Both the position numbers and the translations under genes were made by a program. The notes under the pieces were generated by a model that made no database searches, was not told the origin of the DNA, and saw only the letters and a program-made list of their open reading frames with translations. DNA of 5,665 nt from an uncultured Eubacterium sp. GTDB taxonomy: Bacteria; Bacillota; Clostridia; Oscillospirales; Acutalibacteraceae. The stretch covers positions 1-5,665 of the forward strand of contig CAJOER010000072.1 of NCBI GenBank assembly GCA_905233805.1. The letters run 5' to 3'. Shown piece by piece: positions 1 through 5,407 of this stretch; position 1 is the stretch's first letter; every line of letters starts with the position of its first letter.

Positions 1-740
1 GATATGAGCATTCCTGATATTGCACATATAACGGATGAGATTGCCGAAAATATCGTAACGCTTTTGAAATTCTTTAATATACTCATGGCAGAGAGCGCGG
101 GGAATATCACAAGCGCCGATATAAGCAGCGAACCTACAAGATTCATGGAAAGCACTATTATCACTGCGATCATTACCGCAATGATAAAGTTATAGGCATC
201 GGCTTTTACACCTGTAGCCTTTGCAAAATCCTCATCAAAAGTAACCGCAAATATCTTGTTGTACATAAAAAGAAATAATGCCACAACAATGATCGACAAC
301 ACCACACATACCATAACTTCCGACATCGTAAGTGTAAGTATAGACATCGAACCAAACAATGTACTGCACACATCTCCCGAAAGATTCGCGGAGGTTGAAA
401 ATTTATTTACGATAAGATAACCAAATGCCAACGCTCCGACAGAGATCATCGCAATTGCGGCATCGCCCTTTATCTTTGCGTTATTTCCGCTCCTTAAAAG
501 GAAAACGGCACAGATAACGGTTATCGGCAAAATAACGGCGGTCTGGTTTGCAATCTTTAGTACAGTTGCAATCGCCATCGCTCCGAAAGCAACGTGCGAA
601 AGTCCGTCTCCAATAAACGAATATCTCTTAAGAACAAGTGTCACTCCTAGAAGCGACGACGACAGTGCTATAAGCGTTCCTACTATAAATGCATAAACAA
701 CAAACGGATATTGGAAGTATTCCACTAACTTCTCTATCAT
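1..740 (-). CDS. Metal ABC transporter permease, ABC-3 (ZnuB/MntB/TroC) family, 3' end missing
   Basis: The frame opens at the ATG complementary to 738-740 and stays open to the window edge, giving 246 codons. The family is usually about 260-290 residues, so a short C-terminal piece is missing. The protein is very hydrophobic with repeated membrane segments (for example VVYAFIVGTLIAL near residues 14-26). Two family-typical stretches are visible: KRYSFIGDGLSHVAFGA near residues 38-54, and NLVGSLLISALVIFPALSA near the end. Members form the membrane channel of importers for zinc or manganese, working with an ATPase and a solute-binding lipoprotein. The metal cannot be told from this fragment. 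The start overlaps the stop of the upstream frame (ATGA) and has an AAGGAGG site nine bases upstream, which is normal ATPase-permease coupling. However, the upstream ATPase is only a tail fused to Tex. Eleven of 14 codons for the first-to-last Gly are GGA or GGT variants in excess: GGA 9, GGT 4, GGC 1, unlike Tex. Confidence 0.9.
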   Translation of the reverse strand, partial: MIEKLVEYFQYPFVVYAFIVGTLIALSSSLLGVTLVLKRYSFIGDGLSHVAFGAMAIATVLKIANQTAVILPITVICAVFLLRSGNNAKIKGDAAIAMISVGALAFGYLIVNKFSTSANLSGDVCSTLFGSMSILTLTMSEVMVCVVLSIIVVALFLFMYNKIFAVTFDEDFAKATGVKADAYNFIIAVMIAVIIVLSMNLVGSLLISALVIFPALSAMSILKNFKSVTIFSAISSVICAISGMLI

Positions 741-928
741 GCAAGCTCGCCTCCTTCCATATTCATAAAGAACTTTCCGACATTACTCGATACATACTCA
801 TCCTTGGTGCCAAAAAACAAAGTTTTCCCGATATGAAGTATGTGGCTTGCATACTTAACGGCAGCGGCTATATCATGCGATACCATGATTATCGTAACTC
901 CGCTGTCATTCAGTTCTTTTATAAGTTC
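737..928 (-). pseudogene. 3' remnant of a metal ABC transporter ATP-binding gene (ZnuC/MntA type)
   Basis: The last roughly 57-63 residues of the chimeric frame read as the C-terminal end of an ABC ATPase of the zinc/manganese family. The switch (H-loop) histidine lies in IMVSHDI (His403 of the fused protein), followed by AAAVKYASHILHIGKTLFFG and a short tail. A complete protein would be about 220-250 residues. Walker A, the Q-loop, the ABC signature and Walker B, all of which come before the H-loop, are absent, so this piece cannot bind or hydrolyse ATP on its own. Its place directly before an ABC-3 permease with an ATGA overlap is the normal operon order, so the right-hand neighbour of this remnant is native while its left neighbour (Tex) is not. 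Confidence 0.85.
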
Positions 929-2083
929 GGCGGCGAATACCTCGGTTTCGTGCGAGGCGGTGCCGTTGCCGATAGCGAACATTTTTACATTATACTTTTT
1001 AACGAGTGCGCTGATTTTCTTTTTCGCCTCTTCAATCTTACTGTGAGGCGGAGCGGGATAGATAACGCCCGTGTCAAGCACCTTGCCCGTACCGTCGATT
1101 ACCGCTACTTTACAGCCCGTTCTGTATCCGGGGTCAAGCCCGATAGTGACGTTGCCTTTAACAGGAGGCTGCATTAAAAGCTGCCTCGTGTTTTCGGCGA
1201 ATACTTTTATCGATTTTTCGCACGCGCCGTCGGTAAGCTCGTTTCTTATATCCCTTTCGATAGAGGGGAAGATAAGGCGCGTATACGCGTCGTCAATCGC
1301 CTCGATTACCTCGTCGGTAGCCGAGGTGTTGTTTTTGCAGTAAATATTGTAAAGAAGGTCGGTTGCAACCGTCTTGTCAAAGTCGATTGATACTTTGAGA
1401 AATCCCTCTTTTTCGCCTCTGTTTACGGCGAGAACGCGGTGCCTTGCAACCTTGCTTACAGGCTCGCTGTATTCTTTATACATCTCATATACGCCGAGTT
1501 CTTCCTGTGCGCCCTTAACGTTCAGAATGCCCTGCGATTTAACGGCATAGCGTATGAGCTTTCTGCCCTTCGGGTCGTCGGATACGGTTTCGGCAATAAT
1601 ATCCCTTGCGCCCTGTAGCGCGTCCTCAACGGTTTCAACCTCTTCGCTGAGATAATCCTGAGCCATAATCTCGGGAGAGGGAGCGCCTTTTTCCTGGGCG
1701 AGAATTGAATCCGCAAGTCCCTGAAGTCCCTTCGCCTTTGCAACCGAAGCCCTTGTTTTTCTTTTCGGTCTGAACGGACGGTAAATGTCCTCAAGCTCGG
1801 TCATAGTCTTTGCGTTTTCAATGGACTTCATTATCTCGTCGGTCATAAGCTCCTGCTCGGTGATTGAAGAGATAACCTTTTCCTTTTGTTCTTCAAGGTT
1901 TCTAAGGTAGTTAAGACGGTCGTTCATCTCACGCAGAAGCTGGTCGTCAAGCGAGCCGGTCGCCTCTTTACGGTAACGCGCGATAAAGGGGATAGTGTTA
2001 TCGGCGTCAATTAAATCAACCGTATTTTTTACCTGCCACGCCTTGAGATTGAATTCGTTTTCAAGCTGTTTTAAAATGTCCAT
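737..2083 (-). CDS. tex: Chimeric frame: N-terminal half of Tex joined to the tail of a metal ABC ATPase
   Basis: Residues 1 to about 391 match Tex, a cytoplasmic nucleic-acid-binding transcription accessory protein usually a little over 700 residues long. Seen here are the typical start MDILKQLENEFNLKAWQV, the IPFIARYRKEATGSLDD stretch, the EDIYRPFRPKRKTRA stretch near 97-111, and the start of the YqgF/RNase H-like domain (IGLDPGYRTG, 314-323, and IGNGTAS, 371-377). The frame then passes at ELIKEL (386-391) into GVTIIMVSHDI and the rest of a zinc/manganese ABC ATPase tail. Missing from Tex are the rest of the YqgF domain, the helix-hairpin-helix region and the S1 RNA-binding domain, so normal Tex function is unlikely. 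The ATG at 2083 has AAAGG nine bases upstream and is the usual Tex start. The stop overlaps the permease start by four bases. This may be a real fusion or an assembly chimera. The two protein identities are firm; the biological reality of the join is not. Confidence 0.85.
   Translation of the reverse strand: MDILKQLENEFNLKAWQVKNTVDLIDADNTIPFIARYRKEATGSLDDQLLREMNDRLNYLRNLEEQKEKVISSITEQELMTDEIMKSIENAKTMTELEDIYRPFRPKRKTRASVAKAKGLQGLADSILAQEKGAPSPEIMAQDYLSEEVETVEDALQGARDIIAETVSDDPKGRKLIRYAVKSQGILNVKGAQEELGVYEMYKEYSEPVSKVARHRVLAVNRGEKEGFLKVSIDFDKTVATDLLYNIYCKNNTSATDEVIEAIDDAYTRLIFPSIERDIRNELTDGACEKSIKVFAENTRQLLMQPPVKGNVTIGLDPGYRTGCKVAVIDGTGKVLDTGVIYPAPPHSKIEEAKKKISALVKKYNVKMFAIGNGTASHETEVFAAELIKELNDSGVTIIMVSHDIAAAVKYASHILHIGKTLFFGTKDEYVSSNVGKFFMNMEGGELA
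750..756 (-). promoter_or_regulatory. Ribosome binding site of the permease gene
   Basis: On the minus strand this reads AAGGAGG, nine bases before the ATG at 740, and lies inside the last codons of the upstream frame. It fixes the permease start and, with the ATGA overlap, indicates translational coupling between the ATPase tail and the permease. Confidence 0.85.
905..930 (-). other. Junction between Tex and ABC ATPase sequences
   Basis: The switch from Tex to ABC ATPase falls within or next to the codons for AAELIKELNDSG. A helix reading roughly ELIKEL fits both families: in Tex it follows the IGNGTAS motif, and in metal ABC ATPases it lies between the D-loop and the GVTIIMVSHD strand. The exact crossover base cannot be fixed without the parent sequences. 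A short stretch of shared DNA here would explain an in-frame join, either by recombination in the cell or by an assembler bridging two genomes. No insertion sequence, target duplication or att-like repeat is seen at the join. Confidence 0.75.
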
Positions 2084-2113
2084 AAATTTTTTCCTTTACA
2101 AAAGAGTAAATCT

Positions 2114-2142
2114 ATTCTATCAAATTTTGAACAATTTTTCAA
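2114..2142 (-). promoter_or_regulatory. Probable sigma-A promoter for tex
   Basis: On the minus strand a -35 element TTGAAA (2137-2142) and a -10 element TAGAAT (2114-2119) are separated by exactly 17 bases. The expected start of transcription is near 2107, giving a leader of about 24 bases that contains the AAAGG ribosome binding site. Each element has one mismatch to consensus (TTGACA, TATAAT). The region is AT-rich, so some chance of coincidence remains. Confidence 0.65.
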
Positions 2143-2153
2143 TATATATTGAA
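2138..2153. repeat. 16-base perfect palindrome between divergent promoters
   Basis: The sequence TTCAATATATATTGAA is its own reverse complement. It overlaps the -35 element of the tex promoter and ends 15 bases before the glmS -35 element, a suitable place for a regulator acting on either promoter. Its core is only A and T in an AT-rich intergenic region, so it could be chance. No regulator can be assigned. Confidence 0.35.
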
Positions 2154-2168
2154 TTATTTATTTTTTCG

Positions 2169-2197
2169 TTGACAAAATATACTATATATGCGATAAT
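2169..2197 (+). promoter_or_regulatory. Sigma-A promoter for glmS with extended -10
   Basis: A perfect -35 element TTGACA (2169-2174), a 17-base spacer and a -10 element GATAAT (2192-2197) preceded by TGC, an extended -10 motif. Transcription should begin near 2204, leaving a leader of about 40 bases before the glmS start. Upstream DNA is strongly A/T-rich, as in UP elements. Such a short leader leaves no room for a glmS ribozyme. Confidence 0.85.
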
Positions 2198-2244
2198 TTA
2201 TGTGCTAAACTATAAACCATACTTTATGAAACGGAGATTATTAT

Positions 2245-4053
2245 ATGTGCGGAATTATCGGTTATACCGGTTACAGCGAAGCAAGGGGAATTCTTTTAAA
2301 AGGACTTAAAACCCTTGAATACAGAGGATATGATAGCGCGGGTATCGCTGTTTATCATCCCGATTTTAACGAAAACCTTGTAACTAAATGCGAGGGACGA
2401 GTTGAAAAACTTATGGAAAAAACGTCCGACGTCAAGGGCGTGTGCGGAATAGGCCATACGCGCTGGGCCACCCACGGCGGAGTCTGCGACGCAAACTCGC
2501 ACCCTCATAAGTTCGGCGCCGTTACCCTCGTTCATAACGGAATTATTGAAAACTATGCCGCTATTACAAATCAGCTCGGTATAGCTTCAAAACTCCGCTC
2601 CCAGACCGACTCCGAGGTCGTTGCCGCTCTTATCGACTACTACTATGACGGCGACCCGAGGAAGGCTATTATCAGCGCGGTTAAGGAACTCAGCGGAACC
2701 TTCGGCCTTGCAATTATGTTTGACGATATTCCAAACGAAATCTTTGCCGTAAGAAACGTATCCCCGATTATCTGCTGCCAGAATGAGGACGGCGTATATA
2801 TCGCGTCGGATATTATGGCAATCGGCGAGTACAGCGAAGATTACTTCGTTCTTCCCGAGTTCTCGGTTGCGCATATCACGAAGGACAGCATTGATATAGT
2901 CGACTTCAACGGAAACGAGATTAAACCCGATATGCTTAAACTCGACTGGGATATCAAAAACAGCGGTAAAAAGGGCTATCCTTTTTATATGGAAAAGGAA
3001 ATAATGGAGCAGCCCGAGGTTATTACAAAGACTATTGAAACAAGAATTAAGGACGGCAAGCCTGACTTTACCGAGGAAAAGGTTGACGACAGTATATTCA
3101 CCGAGTGCGATAATATCACCGTTATCGCCTGCGGTACGGCTATGCACGCGGGACTTATAGGTAAACACCTGATTGAAAAGACCTGCGGAGTTCCCGTTAC
3201 CGTAAATATGGCGAGCGAATATATGTATAACGAGCCTATTATTAATGACAAGACTCTTGTTATCTGTGTTTCTCAGAGCGGTGAAACGATTGACACGCTT
3301 GAAGCGCTTAAATACGCAAGGCGCCGCGGCGCAAGGTCGCTTTCAATAGTAAACGTAAAAGGCTCGACTATCGCAAGAGAGAGCGAAAACGTTATTTATA
3401 CCAACGCAGGTCCCGAAATTGCGGTTGCCTCAACGAAGGCTTATACAACTCAGGTTTCCGTTTTCTATCTCATTACCGCAAAAATGGCATACCTGAGAGG
3501 TAAGATAAACGAAGAAGAGTGCGCGCATTTTTGCTCTCAGCTTCTTCAGGTTCCTTCGGCGGTAAGCAACGTTCTTGAAAGAAGAACCGATATCCATAAG
3601 CTTTCAAAGGGAATTCTCACAGCGGAGCATACCTTTATGATAGGCAGGGGACTTGATTATCCCTCGCTTCTTGAAGCGTCGCTCAAGCTTAAGGAAATCT
3701 CGTATATTCATTCGGAGGCGTTTGCGTCGGGCGAACTGAAACACGGTACTATCGCGCTTATTACCGACGCTACTCCCGTTATTGCGCTTCTCACTCAGGA
3801 AAAACTTATGAGCAAACAGGTTTCAAATATCCGCGAGGTGCAGTCGCGCGGCGCGCAGGTAATTACCTTTATACGCTCCTCGCTTGTATCAAAGGACGTA
3901 AACTGCTCGTTTGAACTTCCCGATTTGGACGATGACTTTATGGCAATACCTTCTGTAGTTGCTATGCAGCTTCTTGCCTATTACGTTTCAAGCGATAAGG
4001 GACTTGATGTTGACAAGCCGAGAAATCTTGCAAAGGTTGTAACGGTTGAATAA
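2245..4053 (+). CDS. glmS: Glutamine-fructose-6-phosphate aminotransferase (isomerizing)
   Basis: GlmS makes glucosamine-6-phosphate from fructose-6-phosphate and glutamine in the cytoplasm, the first committed step toward UDP-GlcNAc for peptidoglycan and other glycans. The protein is 602 residues, close to the E. coli enzyme (609), and looks complete. The N-terminal glutaminase domain (about 1-225) begins MCGIIGYTG, with Cys2 as nucleophile after Met removal. It continues with HTRWATHGG (71-79), HNGIIENY (97-104) and TDSE (121-124). Two sugar isomerase (SIS) domains follow: the first with CGTAMHAG (296-303) and SQSGET (343-348), the second with KLKEISYIHSEAFASGELKHG (481-501). By alignment to the E. 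coli enzyme, Lys481, Glu484, His500 and C-terminal Lys597 match the known catalytic residues. It ends with the usual DKPRNLAK...TVE. GGAG lies eight bases before the ATG. It is divergent from tex and appears to be monocistronic. No defect is seen. Confidence 0.98.
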   Translation: MCGIIGYTGYSEARGILLKGLKTLEYRGYDSAGIAVYHPDFNENLVTKCEGRVEKLMEKTSDVKGVCGIGHTRWATHGGVCDANSHPHKFGAVTLVHNGIIENYAAITNQLGIASKLRSQTDSEVVAALIDYYYDGDPRKAIISAVKELSGTFGLAIMFDDIPNEIFAVRNVSPIICCQNEDGVYIASDIMAIGEYSEDYFVLPEFSVAHITKDSIDIVDFNGNEIKPDMLKLDWDIKNSGKKGYPFYMEKEIMEQPEVITKTIETRIKDGKPDFTEEKVDDSIFTECDNITVIACGTAMHAGLIGKHLIEKTCGVPVTVNMASEYMYNEPIINDKTLVICVSQSGETIDTLEALKYARRRGARSLSIVNVKGSTIARESENVIYTNAGPEIAVASTKAYTTQVSVFYLITAKMAYLRGKINEEECAHFCSQLLQVPSAVSNVLERRTDIHKLSKGILTAEHTFMIGRGLDYPSLLEASLKLKEISYIHSEAFASGELKHGTIALITDATPVIALLTQEKLMSKQVSNIREVQSRGAQVITFIRSSLVSKDVNCSFELPDLDDDFMAIPSVVAMQLLAYYVSSDKGLDVDKPRNLAKVVTVE

Positions 4054-4067
4054 TACATTTTGTGCCG

Positions 4068-4112
4068 TACGGTTTGGATTTTGACAAGCATTTTTCTTGA
4101 CAATAAACCGTA
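4068..4112. repeat. 8-base inverted repeat around the -35 region of the next gene
   Basis: TACGGTTT (4068-4075) and AAACCGTA (4105-4112) are perfect reverse complements 29 bases apart. The right arm lies inside the spacer of the promoter at 4097-4125. The interval also holds two copies of TTGACAA (4081-4087 and 4097-4103). As RNA it could form a stem at the end of the glmS message, but it is followed by A residues and not U, so it is not a standard intrinsic terminator. An operator site is possible. No other glmS terminator is visible. Confidence 0.4.
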
Positions 4113-4125
4113 AAAAAACTATAAT
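4097..4125 (+). promoter_or_regulatory. Perfect consensus sigma-A promoter for the pyruvyl transferase family gene
   Basis: TTGACA (4097-4102), a 17-base spacer and TATAAT (4120-4125) match the consensus at every position. Transcription should start about 4131-4133, so the message would begin almost at the ribosome binding site, with a leader of only about 13 bases. A second TTGACA at 4081-4086 has no good -10 element at the right distance. The promoter implies expression independent of glmS. Confidence 0.85.
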
Positions 4126-4131
4126 GTTCCC

Positions 4132-4137
4132 GGAGGG
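4132..4137 (+). promoter_or_regulatory. Ribosome binding site deciding the start at 4145
   Basis: GGAGGG lies eight bases before the ATG at 4145. It sits downstream of the -10 element, at the likely 5' end of the transcript. It shows that the in-frame TTG at 4097, which is part of the -35 box, is not the true start. Confidence 0.85.
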
Positions 4138-4144
4138 AAAGTTG

Positions 4145-5359
4145 ATGAAATACGGAATTATTTACAGGCGGACAACTAAGAATATCGGCGACGATGTTCA
4201 GTCCTACGCTCAGCTTCAGTGGCTGCCGAGCCTCGATTATCTTGTAGATATTGAAGAACTCGACGCATTTAAGTCGGATAACGACGAACCCGTTGCGACT
4301 ATTATGAGTTCATGGTATATGTGGCAGAAGTGGAACTGGCCGCCTTCAAAGGATATTTATCCGCTTTGGGTAGGTTTCCATTATAACGATATCCAGAGAG
4401 GCAGACCGAGAGGAATGCCGAGTAAGTGGGAATACGTTGATAACGGTCCCGGTCATGAGTATCTTAAAAAATACGAGCCGATTGGCTGCCGCGATTACTA
4501 TACTCAGGCGCGTATGGACGAGCTTGGAATTAAGAATTACTTTTCGGGATGTATCACCCTTACCCTTAAAAAGCGTAAGATAGTTAAGCCCGAAAGAGAA
4601 TACATAGTAATTAACGGCGTTGCAAAGCCTGTTGAAAAAGCAATTAAAAAGCAGCTTGAAGGTTCCGGCATTGATATTAAGGTTCTTGCGCCTACGCGCC
4701 CTGAGCCGTCAACCGATATGCCGTGGGCTGAAAGGCAGGCTCAGGTTGAAGAAATGCTCGACCTTTATCAGAACGCAAAATGCGTTATTACGTTCAGGCT
4801 TCACTGTGCTCTTCCGTCACTTGCCCTCGGAACTCCCGTTCTTCTTGTAAGAAAGAGCTTTAAATCCGTAAGATTCAAGCCTTATTCAGACTGGCTTCAC
4901 CACGCTTTCGACACGGAAGTTATAGAAGGAAAATATAAAGACTGGTTCCTCAATCCTCCCGCTAATCCGGATGATTATCTTGAAACCCGTCACGCGCTTG
5001 AAAAGACTGTCAGCGAGTTCCTTGAAAAGGCTAAAAACGAAACGAGAAAAGCAAGCGAGCTTGACCGTCTTAAAATTGACCCTGACGAGCTTATGAAGTG
5101 GCAGCATGCCCGTATGAAAGAAACTCTTCACTCGTATCACATTGAAAGCCAGATTGACCTTGGCGAAATGAACAGACTTAAAAGAAAAGTCGCTAACTGT
5201 GAGAATAAAATAAGCGAGTACGAGAATAAGCTTGCCGAAATGAATAAAGTCAAGGAAGAGAATAAAATGTACAGAAGCGTTGTTTCTTATTCGTTTGCTT
5301 CCTTCCTTTACAGATTAAGAAAAAGCTTAGGCAGGATAAAACGTAAAATCTTTAAGTAA
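4145..5359 (+). CDS. Polysaccharide pyruvyl transferase family protein with C-terminal coiled coil
   Basis: This 404-residue protein resembles the polysaccharide pyruvyl transferase family (Pfam PF04230), whose studied members move pyruvate from phosphoenolpyruvate onto sugars of surface polysaccharides. Family-like stretches are NIGDDVQSYAQLQWLP (13-28), PIGCRDYYT (112-120), FSGCITLTL (133-141) and VITFRLHCALPSLALGTPV (214-232, approximate). No signal peptide or clear membrane segment is seen, so it is probably cytoplasmic. After about residue 300 it becomes highly charged. Residues about 335-375 have heptad-like character (coiled coil), followed by a very basic, partly amphipathic tail (Tyr376 to the end, rich in Lys and Arg) that could touch the membrane or a partner. 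The start at 4145 is chosen because of the GGAGGG site and the promoter just upstream. No other capsule or exopolysaccharide gene is in view, so the acceptor sugar is unknown and pyruvylation itself is an inference from the family. Confidence 0.82.
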   Translation: MKYGIIYRRTTKNIGDDVQSYAQLQWLPSLDYLVDIEELDAFKSDNDEPVATIMSSWYMWQKWNWPPSKDIYPLWVGFHYNDIQRGRPRGMPSKWEYVDNGPGHEYLKKYEPIGCRDYYTQARMDELGIKNYFSGCITLTLKKRKIVKPEREYIVINGVAKPVEKAIKKQLEGSGIDIKVLAPTRPEPSTDMPWAERQAQVEEMLDLYQNAKCVITFRLHCALPSLALGTPVLLVRKSFKSVRFKPYSDWLHHAFDTEVIEGKYKDWFLNPPANPDDYLETRHALEKTVSEFLEKAKNETRKASELDRLKIDPDELMKWQHARMKETLHSYHIESQIDLGEMNRLKRKVANCENKISEYENKLAEMNKVKEENKMYRSVVSYSFASFLYRLRKSLGRIKRKIFK

Positions 5360-5361
5360 TC

Positions 5362-5394
5362 AATAAGGGCGGTTTTCCGCCCTTATTTAAATTT
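5362..5394 (+). terminator. Intrinsic terminator after the pyruvyl transferase family gene
   Basis: An 11-base perfect stem (AATAAGGGCGG at 5362-5372 with CCGCCCTTATT at 5377-5387) closes a TTTT loop and is followed by a U-rich but interrupted tract (TAAATTT). It begins three bases after the stop codon. The next gene starts only 20 bases beyond the stem, so it is either read by leak-through or has a promoter not recognised here. Confidence 0.9.
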
Positions 5395-5407
5395 GACGGA
5401 GCAGGAT

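Noticed and set aside
689..1177. A 162-residue plus-strand open frame opposite the Tex/ABC region
   Set aside because: It is antisense to codons that clearly match Tex and the ABC tail, has no recognisable family features and no convincing ribosome binding site.
1071..1343. Short open frames on either strand inside tex, including the minus-strand frame at 1522-1794
   Set aside because: They overlap a frame with clear Tex similarity and read as low-complexity shadows.
737..2083. A new functional transcription-transport fusion protein
   Set aside because: Both halves are broken in the middle of their conserved domains, and codon use changes at the join, which fits accident or artefact better than a selected domain fusion.
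2204..2244. glmS ribozyme in the glmS leader
   Set aside because: The leader predicted from the promoter is only about 40 bases and shows no long pairing.
2587..3168. A 193-residue minus-strand open frame inside glmS
   Set aside because: It is fully antisense to conserved glmS coding sequence, with no sign of independent coding.
4065..4072. CCGTACGG as a glmS terminator hairpin
   Set aside because: A self-complementary eight-mer leaves at most a tiny stem with no usable loop, and there is no U-tract after it.
4097..4144. A TTG-initiated extension of 16 residues on the pyruvyl transferase family protein
   Set aside because: The TTG is the first half of a perfect -35 box, the extension would lie upstream of the predicted transcription start, and the ATG at 4145 has a GGAGGG site at ideal distance and starts with family-like sequence.
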